Of a DNA stretch of 64,000 bases, positions 26,793-35,870 are shown piece by piece. Every line of letters starts with the position of its first letter. Positions within the stretch are counted from its first letter, which is position 1. The position numbers and the translations under genes are program-made. This DNA comes from Bacillus sp. X1(2014) (GTDB lineage: Bacteria; Bacillota; Bacilli; Bacillales_B; DSM-18226), in NCBI RefSeq assembly GCF_007678255.1, contig NZ_VEED01000002.1, forward strand, positions 372,001 to 436,000, in the 5' to 3' direction. The notes beneath the pieces were generated by a model. It had not been told where the DNA came from and did not search any database. It saw only the letters and a list, made by a program, of their open reading frames with translations.

Positions 26793-27433
26793 CGAACCTG
26801 AATCCTCCTTTCGATGAAATTAGCTAAGATAGTTAATAAATAAATAATGATAAAGTAAATGACACCTACAGCCAGCCAAATCTTGAATGCTTCGAAGGTT
26901 GCCGAAGCTTGAATTTGCCCTTGCTGTGTTAAGTCAGCTATCCCGATAACGGATAAAAGCGAAGTATCTTTTAAACTAATAATGGACTGATTCGTAATAG
27001 TAGGAAGCATTCTTCTAAATGCTTGTGGGAGGACTACATACCGCATCGTTTGTGCCCCCGTAAAACCAATCGATCTTGCCGCTTCTGTTTGTCCTTTATC
27101 TATCGATTGAATTCCAGCTCTGATAATCTCAGCAAAGTATGCCCCGGCATTAATGGCAACAGTGACGATTCCAGCGGTTGTGCTGTTTAAGGAGATCAAT
27201 TGTAAAGAATTCACGCCGAAATAGATAAAAAACAATTGTACAATAAATGGCGTACCTCGAATCGCATCTACATAAACCTTTGCAATCCAATTTAAGATCT
27301 TATTCGGTGCCAATCTCAATAATGCGACAAGTAAACCAATTAAAAATCCTAAAATAATAGCTATTACAAATATATATAAGGTTACTTGAAGTCCTTTTAA
27401 TAACATCGGTATAGCCGCAGAAATAATATCCAT
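26789..27433 (-). CDS. glnP: Polar amino acid ABC transporter permease
   Basis: A 214-residue membrane component with about five hydrophobic helices of the HisMQ family. The EAA loop [28 protein letters not shown] fits. The ATG at 27433 is chosen since AAAGGGG lies nine bases upstream; the earlier ATG at 27442 abuts that site. Encoded between the binding protein and the ATPase, with TATACTG-like promoter only upstream of the binding protein gene. Confidence 0.88.
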   Translation of the reverse strand: MDIISAAIPMLLKGLQVTLYIFVIAIILGFLIGLLVALLRLAPNKILNWIAKVYVDAIRGTPFIVQLFFIYFGVNSLQLISLNSTTAGIVTVAINAGAYFAEIIRAGIQSIDKGQTEAARSIGFTGAQTMRYVVLPQAFRRMLPTITNQSIISLKDTSLLSVIGIADLTQQGQIQASATFEAFKIWLAVGVIYFIIIYLLTILANFIERRIQVR

Positions 27434-27491
27434 CCTGTTCATCCCCTTTCAACAAGAAGACGCGCATTAAGCGCGCCCTATCTTCACGTAT

Positions 27492-28265
27492 TTATTGTTC
27501 ACCTAGATACGTTTTAATAATTTTATCATAGGTTCCGTCTTTCTTTAACTCAGCAAGACCATCGTTGATTTTTTTCAAAAGATCCGTGTTTTTTCCTTTT
27601 AGAACAGCAATCCCATATTGATCTCCGTTCAAACGATCACCCACGATTTTTAAGCCGAGGTCTTTTTGGGCAATAGCATATGAAATTACAGGATAATCTT
27701 CAATAAGTGCATCCGCATTTCCGTTAGATACCTCTTGGAACATAGCGGGACTATCATTAAATTGAACAACGGTAATTCCTAATTTTGAAGCATTGTCTTG
27801 TGCATATTTTGCACCAGATGTACCTTTTTTAACCGCAACTTTTTTGCCTTTAAGGTCATTGATAGATTTAATAGTTGAATTATCATCTTTCACAATTAAT
27901 GTTAACCCTGCATCAAAATATGGTGATGAGAAATCCACTATTTTTTTTCTTTCTTCTGTTATACTCATACCTGCAATAGCCACATCTAACTGATTAGCTT
28001 GCATAGCTGGAATGATTCCACCAAAATCCATTGGAGAAAGTTCAATTTTGAAGCCCTGATTTTTTGCAATAGCATTAATTAATTCAATATCGATACCCTT
28101 ATATTCGTTTCCTTCTTTAAATTCAAATGGAGGATACGTGGTATCTACACCAACTTTATACACCTTACCTGCTTCCTCTTTCCCGCTTTTTGTGTCACTA
28201 CTTCCACACGCCGCGATAAAGATGGTAAGGATTAAAAACAAACTAAATAAACCAAACTTCTTCAT
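27492..28265 (-). CDS. Amino acid ABC transporter substrate-binding lipoprotein
   Basis: A 257-residue exported binding protein. The lipobox IAAC ends the signal peptide (FLILTIFIAACGSS), so it is anchored at the outer face of the membrane. Family 3 motifs are YKVGVDTTYPPFEFKEGNEYKGIDIELI and FDAGLTLIVK. It is the first gene of the three-gene importer. Ligand not resolved by eye. Confidence 0.9.
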   Translation of the reverse strand: MKKFGLFSLFLILTIFIAACGSSDTKSGKEEAGKVYKVGVDTTYPPFEFKEGNEYKGIDIELINAIAKNQGFKIELSPMDFGGIIPAMQANQLDVAIAGMSITEERKKIVDFSSPYFDAGLTLIVKDDNSTIKSINDLKGKKVAVKKGTSGAKYAQDNASKLGITVVQFNDSPAMFQEVSNGNADALIEDYPVISYAIAQKDLGLKIVGDRLNGDQYGIAVLKGKNTDLLKKINDGLAELKKDGTYDKIIKTYLGEQ

Positions 28266-28607
28266 TACTATCTCCCCTTATTTGTCAGATTATTCTCATT
28301 TGCAGAATAGAATGAAATCACTTTTATAATATATCACAAATAATAAACAGAAAAAAGCAAAAGTTATTGGAATATAAATTATTTCAATAAAATTAATATA
28401 ATAGGATAATTTCAACAGCGGACCATATTAATAGAAAAACAGGGACATGAATACTTTTATTTCGATAACAATCCAATCAACTCAGGTTAGGTTATGGCAG
28501 CATTTGCATAAAAAATTTTATTAATACGGGCTCCAATTTCATCTCAATGTATATGATATAGGGTAATCGCCTAGTTACTCTCCTTACCATCGAAAGGAAG
28601 TGTTTAA
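28266..28607. other. Intergenic region, promoters only
   Basis: Holds the promoter of the ABC importer (AT-rich, TATATTATAA on the minus strand near 28326-28335) and that of the tiny membrane protein gene. No coding frame, RNA or hairpin of note was found. Confidence 0.4.
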
Positions 28608-28799
28608 GTGTATAATAACGCAATCCCAACAATTTGTGATCAATCTAATGTTTTTCCACAGCCTCAGATGTCTTACGGCTATGCGGCTCCTGTTCAAGGA
28701 CATTGTGTTAATGTTCGTGGGTGTGAAAATTTTATCATTATAATAGTGTTGTTTATTTTATTAATTATTATCGGTGCATTTGCTTTTTGCTTTGAATAG
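28608..28799 (+). CDS. Tiny membrane protein of YjcZ type
   Basis: A 63-residue protein with a Pro/Tyr-rich N-terminus (NVFPQPQMSYGYAAPVQ) and one C-terminal helix (ENFIIIIVLFILLIIIGAF) that matches the tiny transmembrane proteins (YjcZ/TIGR01732 type) linked to Bacillus sporulation. The GTG start is preceded by AAAGGAAG. It stands alone. Confidence 0.6.
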   Translation: MYNNAIPTICDQSNVFPQPQMSYGYAAPVQGHCVNVRGCENFIIIIVLFILLIIIGAFAFCFE

Positions 28800-28900
28800 T
28801 GCAGGTCTAAATCAGCTCTGCAAAATATGAATTTTAAATATAATTTGTCCACACCTTCCTTTCACTTCTTCATTTAATGTAGAGAGGGAGGTGAAATTAT

Positions 28901-29287
28901 TTGATTATAGAGGACGTTATTTCAATTGGTGCAAATTGTATTGTACAAATCAGAAATCGCTTTTTTCTTTTAGTGGAAATTGAAGTGGAAGCTGGTAATG
29001 TTGCATTTGAGGAATTCGTGTTTATTCGTATATCACGACAAGAGGCTATGACATTGTTGAATGCAGGAGTCAAGCGTTGTGAAATTACAACTCGCGTTCC
29101 AAGATCCAATGATGTAGAAGTAGAGTTTATTTGTATCTTGATTGTAGACGGCGAGGCATTTGCTGTTTTTGATGTAGAAAACGACACAGACGATGCAGTT
29201 CTGGTAGAAATTCCATTAGCAGCTGCACGTAATTTAATCCGCAGAGGCGCAAGGGAATGTACTGTCATTGACAGATTGCGACATTAA
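28901..29287 (+). CDS. Hypothetical protein with internal duplication, 128 residues
   Basis: TTG start at 28901 with GGGAGG nine bases upstream. Two related halves are visible: FVFIRISRQEAMTLLNAGVK / CEITTRVP and LVEIPLAAARNLIRRGAREC / TVIDRLR. The fold looks beta-alpha and acidic. No family is recognised. A terminator follows at 29313-29359. Confidence 0.6.
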   Translation: MIIEDVISIGANCIVQIRNRFFLLVEIEVEAGNVAFEEFVFIRISRQEAMTLLNAGVKRCEITTRVPRSNDVEVEFICILIVDGEAFAVFDVENDTDDAVLVEIPLAAARNLIRRGARECTVIDRLRH

Positions 29288-29312
29288 TTTTTAAAAAATT
29301 AATAGATTGCAC

Positions 29313-29359
29313 AAGAGGGCTATTTAAAAAAATGGTCCTTTTGTTTTTAAAGCCCTTTT
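29313..29359 (+). terminator. Terminator after the duplicated-domain gene
   Basis: Stem AAGAGGGCTATTTAAAAA / TTTTTAAAGCCCTTTT with a T-rich tail. Confidence 0.7.
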
Positions 29360-29367
29360 CATAAAAA

Positions 29368-29416
29368 GGGGTCTGTCCCCTGGTGCGTTAAAGCTTTAGT
29401 TCACTTGGGAGCTGCC
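29368..29416 (+). repeat. GGGGTCTGTCCCC repeat, copy 1
   Basis: GGGGTCTGTCCCCTGGTGCG then TTAAAGCTTTA, matching the reverse complement of the element at 60198-60251 (GGGGTCAGTCCCC). The right half is decayed (TTCACTTGGGAGCTGCCC). Confidence 0.65.
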
Positions 29417-29445
29417 CTCGATTGACCTAATGTTAGTTTTTTGTA

Positions 29446-29841
29446 ATGGTTTGTCCCTCTTCTTGCATAGAGATATTCAAAGGGGGAATTTTTATTTTAA
29501 ATACTCATAAATTTATTAGAATTACTGTCGCCTATGTTTTTATTACCTCTGCACTGATGAAATTAATGGGTACCGAAGTAACGAATCATTTTCTTGGATT
29601 AGGACTGCCCTATCCCCACATAATGTTAAAGCTTGTTATATTAATGGAATTGGTTTGTGGAATTCTATTATTGGTTAATAAAGCTGTTAAAAATGCAGTG
29701 GTACCTTTAATTGGTATTATGATCGCAGCCCTTCTTTTAACAAAGGTTCCCCTACTGCACACTGGCCTACTACCATTCGCTTTTGGTGCTCGTTTAGACA
29801 TAGTGATGTTAGTTTTGCTAGTTTATCTATACAGGCAATAA
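29446..29841 (+). CDS. DoxX-like membrane protein
   Basis: A protein of about 115-131 residues with four hydrophobic helices: FIRITVAYVFITSALMKLMG, LKLVILMELVCGILLLV, VVPLIGIMIAALLLTKVPL and LDIVMLVLLVYLY. It resembles DoxX/MauE-type redox-linked membrane proteins. The ATG at 29446 has no ribosome site. The only strong site (AAAGGGGG, 29480-29486) points to an ATT codon at 29494 in the same frame, so translation may begin there. Confidence 0.6.
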   Translation: MVCPSSCIEIFKGGIFILNTHKFIRITVAYVFITSALMKLMGTEVTNHFLGLGLPYPHIMLKLVILMELVCGILLLVNKAVKNAVVPLIGIMIAALLLTKVPLLHTGLLPFAFGARLDIVMLVLLVYLYRQ

Positions 29842-29881
29842 CCGCGCTGATCCTTTCATTTGCTAAAAATAATCAAATATT

Positions 29882-30362
29882 GCACTTTTCACCCCAATAC
29901 TCTTCCCCTGTATCTCCATGAGCTTCAAAATGAATAATTGATAATGGGCCGTGTACATTGGCAAGGGCCTGTAATTCAGGCAATTAAATGGATTGATCGC
30001 CTCCAAGTACAATTGGAACAGCCCCTTTTTTTGCCCATTCTTTCACATGTTCAGTAATGTACAGATGGTTTTGCAATGTGCTGTCTGGAATAATCATAAC
30101 ATCCCCACCTTCTACACCATCCAAAAAATCAAAAATGATGATAACGCCAAATGCATGCACTCCTGTCAAACCCAGGATTCAAAAGACTCCTTTGGTACTG
30201 GTGTCGAGAAGAATCATGGGGAAAGCACCTGTTTCCCCAAAAATCATCCCCCCTCAAACTCATTTCTACAGACCGCCACTATCCCATGGTTGACTCACCG
30301 ATACCAAATCGTGTTCCAAAACAATGCTTACCATCTGGTTTTCTTTGGATCGATTGATTAGC
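29882..30362 (-). pseudogene. Agmatinase/arginase family relic
   Basis: Minus-strand frames give TRFGIGES, FGVIIIFDFLDG, GGDVMIIPDSTLQN, KEWAKKGAVPIVLGGDQSI then a TAA stop, and LPELQALANVHGPLSIIHFEAHGDTGEEYWGE. This order is that of ureohydrolases; the metal-binding HxDAHxD region is only partly kept (FEAHGD). Several stops and shifts are seen, and both ends are missing. It is a decayed gene. Confidence 0.7.
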
Positions 30363-30489
30363 ATGTTTGGCTGCGGTACAGCCCATTTATACATAGTACA
30401 TTAAATCATGCGTCTATAATTATTTTGGTTGATAATGGGTAATTTATTAAGGTCCGTGGGTAGTAAGGTACATATAAAGGAGGAAAGAT

Positions 30490-31974
30490 ATGAGACTCAG
30501 AATACTATTTAAGTTATCGGTGGTCGTTTTGTTTACAGCATCTATGTTAATTGGATCCATTTATCCGAATACGAAAGCGATGAGTGTGGAAGCAGCGAGA
30601 ATCCCAGGTAATAATCAAAAGGCCGATCTTATGATTAAGAACGGGCTTATTTTAACAATGAATACGAAAAAGGACCGCTTTGCTAAAGGAACAGTAGTCA
30701 TTAAGGACAAGAAAATCATCGCAATTGGTGATGAAAAGTTAGAGAAACAATATAAAGCAGGAAAAGTCATTAATGCCAATGGTAATATCGTGATGCCCGG
30801 AATGATCAATACTCATAATCATGTTCCAATGGTTGCCTTTAGAAGTATTGGTGAAGAGGGAGTAGGTAATCGATTGTTTGATGTGTTTTTTCCATTAGAG
30901 GGGAAACTACTTTCAAGAGACCTTATTTATAAAGCATCCATTCATGGTGTCATAGAAATGGCAATGGGCGGAGTTACGACCTATGCAGATATGTATTACC
31001 ATGAAGATGAAGTAGCAAAGGCGACAGAAAAGATTGGCATAAGAGGAGTTCTAGGTGAAACAGTTATTAGTTTTCCAACTGTCGATGCTCCAGAACCATA
31101 TGGCGGGCTAAAATATGCAGAGAACTTTATTAAACAATATAAGAATCATGAACTAATTACTCCTTCGGTGGTGGCACATGCTCCATACACAGTTAGTCCT
31201 GAGATGATTAAGGCATCGAAGGATTTAGCAAAAAAATATCAGGTACCCTTTGCGATTCATGCTGCAGAATTTGCTGATGAAGCCCAAAGAGTAGAAACCA
31301 AATTTGGTCAGAAGTTTCCTACCGTTATCAAGTACTTGGATTCTTTAGGAATTTTAGATGAGAATACAATGCTTGCACATGCCATCCATATTGATGATGA
31401 AGACATCAACATCATTAAACAAAGAGGCGCTACCATTGCCCATAATCCCATTGCGAATACAAAAGGAGCAACCGGTGTTGCACCTGCGATTAAGATTGAT
31501 AAAGCAGGGATTAAAATGGGATTGGGTACAGATGGGCCTATGAGCTCAAACACCATGGATGTATTCGGAACAGCGGGGTATGCGGCAAGAGTCCATAAAT
31601 TGGTAAACAAAGATCAAAGTGTAATGCCGCCAAGTAAGGTGGTCGAACTTGCCACAATCGGTGGAGCCAAAGCACTTGGATTGGATAAAAAAATCGGCTC
31701 ACTAGAAGTCGGAAAATACGCGGATATTATTATTGTTGATATCCATGCGCCTAACACATTTCCAACCTACGATCCTTACGCAACGTTAACATATGCAGCA
31801 GGACCACAAAATGTAAGAGATGTAATCGTTAATGGGAAATTGATTGTAGAAAACAAAAAACTTAAGACATATGATTATAAGAAAAATTTAAAGGATATGG
31901 AAGGAATCTATAAACAAGTAGCAGAAGTAGAGAAAACCCTTCCCTATCATCAACAAAAACCAACAAGTGAATGA
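30490..31974 (+). CDS. Exported amidohydrolase (MTA/SAH-deaminase-like)
   Basis: A 494-residue amidohydrolase of the cytosine/adenosine-deaminase type. The TIM-barrel core shows the metal motif THNHVP (His109, His111), HAPYTVSPE, AIHAAE, and GLGTDGPMSSNTMDVF with the active-site Asp. Unlike usual cytosolic MtaD-like deaminases, it begins with a signal-like segment (LSVVVLFTASMLIGSIYP) and AMSVEAA-type cleavage region, so it may act outside the cell. GGAGG lies seven bases before the ATG. Its substrate is not resolved. Confidence 0.8.
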   Translation: MRLRILFKLSVVVLFTASMLIGSIYPNTKAMSVEAARIPGNNQKADLMIKNGLILTMNTKKDRFAKGTVVIKDKKIIAIGDEKLEKQYKAGKVINANGNIVMPGMINTHNHVPMVAFRSIGEEGVGNRLFDVFFPLEGKLLSRDLIYKASIHGVIEMAMGGVTTYADMYYHEDEVAKATEKIGIRGVLGETVISFPTVDAPEPYGGLKYAENFIKQYKNHELITPSVVAHAPYTVSPEMIKASKDLAKKYQVPFAIHAAEFADEAQRVETKFGQKFPTVIKYLDSLGILDENTMLAHAIHIDDEDINIIKQRGATIAHNPIANTKGATGVAPAIKIDKAGIKMGLGTDGPMSSNTMDVFGTAGYAARVHKLVNKDQSVMPPSKVVELATIGGAKALGLDKKIGSLEVGKYADIIIVDIHAPNTFPTYDPYATLTYAAGPQNVRDVIVNGKLIVENKKLKTYDYKKNLKDMEGIYKQVAEVEKTLPYHQQKPTSE

Positions 31975-32051
31975 AGTACTCAGCACAAAAATGATTTATG
32001 GGAGATTAGCAGTCCAATCAAGCCTTTTTTAATGTAAAAAAAGAATCAAAA

Positions 32052-32083
32052 CAAACAGCCATCAAACTTGCGATGGCTGTTTG
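32052..32083 (+). terminator. Terminator after the amidohydrolase
   Basis: Stem CAAACAGCCATC / GATGGCTGTTTG then TTTTG. Confidence 0.88.
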
Positions 32084-32220
32084 TTTTGCTCGTTTATCTA
32101 TACCAGCAATATCGTCCCTAAAATACTAAAATCAATTGATTAAATTTTCCTGAAAAGTGGTAAATATAAAACAAGAGAAATACAAACTGGTGAAGTTTTG
32201 TAAAGAAAGGATGGTCGAAA

Positions 32221-32985
32221 ATGATTATTATGGATAGGGAACAAAGCTTTTATATGATAAATCAGAACGATCACGCCAAAATTGCAGGGGAAATCGCCCG
32301 AAACTGTAAAGATGATTATTTTTTTGATCTTACACGAACCCAAGAAGTGCAACTGGCAATCCAAGAACATGACAGGGCCTGGATAGACCTAGACAAGTCT
32401 CCTATATGGAATGATAAAACGGAAAAGCCGTACTCTTTTATCGACTACCCAATAATGCTTAAAATATCTTTTTATAAAAAGGGTTTGAATGAAGTGGAAA
32501 AAATGAGCAAGTATGCTGGACTGTTATGCAGTTTACACTATTCATCCTTCATTCAGGATGCTACAGAACACACAGTCAGGGAATTTTGGAATGAAGAAAA
32601 GCAAAGACAGGAGCAACTTTTAAAGGAATTGCAAATAGTAGGAGACGAGAAAAAGAATGAAACTTTAATGTACCACTTAGATTTGTTAAAATTTTGCGAT
32701 TATCTTTCCCTGTATATTTGTTTAAATGAACCTGGAAATAATAAAAGGATACATCCCTTTTTCCGCAATGGATTTCCACAGTTATTTCCTTTTGTTACGG
32801 ACAAACCCATTGTTGCTCATTGGAAAAACCAAGAAATGGTTTCGCTCTCCTTCTCCCCTCTAAAAAGTGAAATTGAAGTAAAACTGCCTTGTCGGGCTGT
32901 AAGAAAAGACCGAATAGAGGAGCACGGCATCTTACAGGCATATAAGGACACCCCTGTTACTATTAGGAGGATAAAGGTTATATAG
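32221..32985 (+). CDS. DUF3891 family protein
   Basis: A 254-residue protein of the DUF3891 type. It has an HD-like arrangement of His and Asp: INQNDHAKIAGEIA at the N-terminus, AIQEHDRAWIDLD and then SLHYSSF and LKFCDYLSLYICL. The family has no proven activity; a metal-dependent hydrolase role is only inferred. AAAGGATGGTCGAAAATG precedes the start. Confidence 0.7.
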   Translation: MIIMDREQSFYMINQNDHAKIAGEIARNCKDDYFFDLTRTQEVQLAIQEHDRAWIDLDKSPIWNDKTEKPYSFIDYPIMLKISFYKKGLNEVEKMSKYAGLLCSLHYSSFIQDATEHTVREFWNEEKQRQEQLLKELQIVGDEKKNETLMYHLDLLKFCDYLSLYICLNEPGNNKRIHPFFRNGFPQLFPFVTDKPIVAHWKNQEMVSLSFSPLKSEIEVKLPCRAVRKDRIEEHGILQAYKDTPVTIRRIKVI

Positions 32986-33073
32986 GAGAAACCCTAAAAA
33001 GGAGAATTTTTTTCCCTTCCGATCAACACATCCTACCTGTTCGGCCCCCCTCAGGTTAAGTAGACGAGCTGAT

Positions 33074-33212
33074 AAATAGACGGAGAGATTCCGCCTATTT
33101 ACTCGAAAAAAGTGAAAAAGAGAGATTTTGCTTTGCATAAACGGAAAATCTCGCTTATTCACCCCGAAACGAGCCCCATTCTACATTTAACCGGAAAAGC
33201 TCCGCTTATTTT
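33074..33212. repeat. Cluster of three short palindromic repeats
   Basis: Three related imperfect palindromes: 33074-33100 (AAATAGACGGA...TCCGCCTATTT), 33137-33159 (ATAAACGGAAAATCTCGCTTATT) in part, and 33186-33212 (TTTAACCGGA...TCCGCTTATTTT). They share the pattern AATAAGCGGA-loop-TCCGCTTATT. The rest of the 32986-33538 gap shows no gene. Confidence 0.6.
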
Positions 33213-33538
33213 ACTTTTGCTGATTACTCAATTAAGGAGAAGACATCTTATATAAAAAGGCGAAAGTTTCTCTCAAAAATCCAAGAGATCCTCATTTTGA
33301 TGCATTACGGAGAGGTATTATATAAATAAGGTTTTTGTCCTCCTAATAAAGAAACTGGCATCATTACTATAGCGAAATGTACTTTTTTATATACCAATAA
33401 CGATTCCAATACGACTGTCATTTCGGCACGTCTTTTAAGAAAAGCACCTCAAAACGGAAGCCTTTAGATCAAGAACTCGTGGCTTCATATCGTTGTATAC
33501 ATGGGATTCTTTTTTTAGTGAAATTAAATCAAAACAAA

Positions 33539-33575
33539 AAGGAAACTCCCTTCTTTTATCGGAGGGAGTTTCCTT
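33539..33575 (-). terminator. Terminator of the flavin oxidoreductase gene
   Basis: Minus-strand stem AAGGAAACTCCC / GGGAGTTTCCTT then TTTGTTTTG. Confidence 0.85.
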
Positions 33576-33588
33576 CTTGTTAAAGTAT

Positions 33589-34722
33589 TTAACTGATCGA
33601 TTCTACTCCCGGAAACCATCCTGGCGAATGAATAATTGCCTGCCACAGGGGATCTGGAACTTCCAGTTCGTGCTGATGATTCTTGTTTATTTTGGTGACA
33701 ATTTCAGATTCTCTACCTTGTTCCACTTTTTGCACCCACTCAGGATCAATGATCAGTTCACGTCCCAATGCGATTAATGGGACTCCCGTTTCTAATGCGT
33801 TTAAGGCATCATCAGCTGTATAAATCGAACCGACGCCGATAACTGGAACTTGATCACCTACTCGTTCCTGAATGATTTCAATACGCGAACGTGTATCCTC
33901 CACTCCTCGTTTAGGGGTTGACCGGAAATCCAGCAATGAAACATGAAGATAATCAAGGTCTTTTTCTGCAAGTGCATCTATTAGTGCTAGTGTGTCCGCC
34001 ATCGTGATTCCAGGTGTTTCAGGTTCCTCCGGGGAAAAACGATAGCCAACCAAGAAAGGTTCCTTCGCATATTCAGCAACCACTCTCTTTACTTCATCCA
34101 CAATCGCCAATGGAAAAGTTAGCCGTTTTTCAAGCGTGCCGCCCCATCGGTCATCCCGACGATTAGAATGAGGGGAAAAGAATTGCTGAATCAGGTATCC
34201 ATTGGCACCATGGATTTCAACTCCATCATAACCTGCTTCAATGGCTCGGCGAGTGGTTTCTCCAAAATCGCGAATAATAGATTCGACCTCTGTTTCAGTC
34301 AATGCGCGGGGAACGGGTTTTCCTTCACCTTCTGAAGGAACCGCACTAGCACTTACCACGTCACCATTCACTAATTCAGGTGGAACCTGACGGCCGCCAT
34401 GGAAAATTTGCAAAATTGCTTTCGCACCCTGCTCTTTAATGGCTGATGCTAGTCGACGCAAACTTGGGATCATTTCATCTCGGTCTCCACCAAATTCACC
34501 ATGAAATCCTTTACCATTTCTTGTCACATAGGTACATGCAGTAATGACCATCCCCACTCCTTTTGCACGTCGTTGATAATACTTGACTTCCGCATCTGAG
34601 ACAGTGTCGTCAGGATTGGATGAGAAATTGGTCATCGGTGCCATGACAATTCGGTTTTTTAAGTGAATCCCCTTTCCTATCGTAAATGACTCAAATAATG
34701 GTGCATATTTTACATTCTTCAT
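33589..34722 (-). CDS. Old yellow enzyme family NADH:flavin oxidoreductase
   Basis: A 377-residue FMN-dependent ene-reductase-like TIM barrel. MAPMTNFSSNPDDTVSDAEV starts the barrel; GYDGVEIHGANGYLIQQFFSP and NRRDDRWGGTLEKRLTFPLAI are classical OYE motifs, and VPVIGVGSIYTADDALNALE with LGRELIIDPEWV close the FMN site. It resembles B. subtilis YqiG-type proteins. The natural substrate is unknown. Confidence 0.88.
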   Translation of the reverse strand: MKNVKYAPLFESFTIGKGIHLKNRIVMAPMTNFSSNPDDTVSDAEVKYYQRRAKGVGMVITACTYVTRNGKGFHGEFGGDRDEMIPSLRRLASAIKEQGAKAILQIFHGGRQVPPELVNGDVVSASAVPSEGEGKPVPRALTETEVESIIRDFGETTRRAIEAGYDGVEIHGANGYLIQQFFSPHSNRRDDRWGGTLEKRLTFPLAIVDEVKRVVAEYAKEPFLVGYRFSPEEPETPGITMADTLALIDALAEKDLDYLHVSLLDFRSTPKRGVEDTRSRIEIIQERVGDQVPVIGVGSIYTADDALNALETGVPLIALGRELIIDPEWVQKVEQGRESEIVTKINKNHQHELEVPDPLWQAIIHSPGWFPGVESIS

Positions 34723-34827
34723 GTCTTTACTCCCCCTGTGTGTTCATTTATGTTATATAGGCAAAAAATTACGTTACCCTTTCTATAACTTCACGTTATA
34801 GTTTAGGTTTTTGTAAAGCTATATAAA

Positions 34828-35142
34828 TTAAGAGTGTTTTAAAATTAATTCTGTTAAAGCTTCTTTTGGTTGGAAACCGATCACCTTATCTACTTCCACA
34901 CCGTCTTTGAAAAGAATCAACGTTGGAATGCTCATAACACCAAATGATCTTGTTGTTTCTGGGTTCTCATCCACATTAAGTTTGAGAATCCCAACTTTAT
35001 CACCAATTTCAAAATCGATTTCCTCCAACACAGGTGCAATCATTTTACAAGGCCCGCACCATGGAGCCCAAAAATCCACTAGCACCAATCCCTCTTTCAT
35101 TTCTGCAGCAAAAGTTTGATCTGTTACGTGTAAAATTGCCAT
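34828..35142 (-). CDS. trxA: Thioredoxin
   Basis: Small dithiol redox protein of 104 residues with the active site [14 protein letters not shown] (Cys29, Cys32), the cis-proline [11 protein letters not shown] and a normal fold length. The ATG at 35142 is chosen because GGAGG lies eight bases upstream; the earlier in-frame codon overlaps it. It may be a second thioredoxin gene, since TrxA is usually elsewhere in Bacillus, but this cannot be judged here. Confidence 0.9.
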   Translation of the reverse strand: MAILHVTDQTFAAEMKEGLVLVDFWAPWCGPCKMIAPVLEEIDFEIGDKVGILKLNVDENPETTRSFGVMSIPTLILFKDGVEVDKVIGFQPKEALTELILKHS

Positions 35143-35176
35143 TATTTTTTCCTCCATTTTAATTTTTTTATTTTAA

Positions 35177-35361
35177 GGCTCTGTTAAACTTGCCTGTTGA
35201 TTTCCGCTCCAGGCACTTCGCTTTCCGCGGGCGGTCCGGCGAGCCTCCTCGTCGCTGCGCTCCTGCGGGGTCTCCCCTGCCCCGTCCTCCCGCAGGAGTC
35301 TTCGTGCCTTCCGCTCCAATCAACAGGGTGCCAAAATAAACAATTAAGCTTTAACACAGCC
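35177..35361. mobile_element. MITE-like GC-rich repeat, 185 bases
   Basis: Outer ends GGCTCTGTTAAAC and TTTAACACAGCC are near inverted repeats. Inside them TGTTGATT (35195 region) and AATCAACA (35323 region) also pair. Between are GC-rich, strongly self-complementary stretches (CTTTCCGCGGGCGG, CTGCGCTCCTGCGGGG). The composition is far richer in GC than the flanks. From memory this type of repeat is common in Bacillaceae genomes. A long plus-strand open frame across it is spurious. Confidence 0.75.
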
Positions 35362-35405
35362 TATTTTAAAAAACTTAATTGTTCACTCTGACAAATATAT
35401 GAAAA

Positions 35406-35798
35406 TTACCTTTTTATATCAAAATTCCTCATTCTGTTTCCACTGATTAGAAATTCAGATTTTTTGATAGGCACTTCATGATTTTTTTTAGAAGATACTA
35501 ATTTTGCCGATAATTCCTTAAACCACTGCTCATCTTTAAATAGTAAAGCCAAATCTATTAAAGCTAAAAGCTCACTTTCATTTCTACCAGTTGTCTCGGG
35601 TAGCTTTTCAGCCCGTTTATTTACGATCCAAATCGATTTTCCAATCGCTGTTTCATTGTCACTATCAACTACATTTATTTGTAACATTCCTTTGGTAGTG
35701 TCTACGGTTTCAACATACCCGTGGATCAGTTCCCCATCTCTGGATATACCCTGTATCCAATCCCCATTTTCAAATCGATAATTGTCGGCCATTGTCAT
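35406..35798 (-). CDS. IDEAL domain protein, 130 residues
   Basis: The C-terminal part shows ALIDLALLFKDEQWFKEL, an IDEAL-type motif found in small Bacillus regulators and membrane-linked proteins. The N-terminal half is a beta-rich module (WIQGISRDGELIHGYVETVD). A perfect-looking operator palindrome lies upstream at 35871-35897. An alternative ATG lies two codons later. Confidence 0.75.
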   Translation of the reverse strand: MTMADNYRFENGDWIQGISRDGELIHGYVETVDTTKGMLQINVVDSDNETAIGKSIWIVNKRAEKLPETTGRNESELLALIDLALLFKDEQWFKELSAKLVSSKKNHEVPIKKSEFLISGNRMRNFDIKR

Positions 35799-35870
35799 CT
35801 ACACCCCTTAAATGTTATAAAAAAAGTTACAGTTTGGTTTTTTAAAAAAGTTTATTACTAACATCTCATT

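Noticed and set aside
28897..29268. Minus-strand frame opposite the duplicated-domain gene
   Set aside because: The plus frame has a ribosome site, terminator and internal repeats; the minus frame is Ser/Thr-rich by mirror of codons.
33074..33212. CRISPR array
   Set aside because: The three palindromes are imperfect, of unequal spacing, and too few for an array.
35197..35391. Plus-strand frame across the GC-rich repeat
   Set aside because: It translates the MITE-like element and has no ribosome site.
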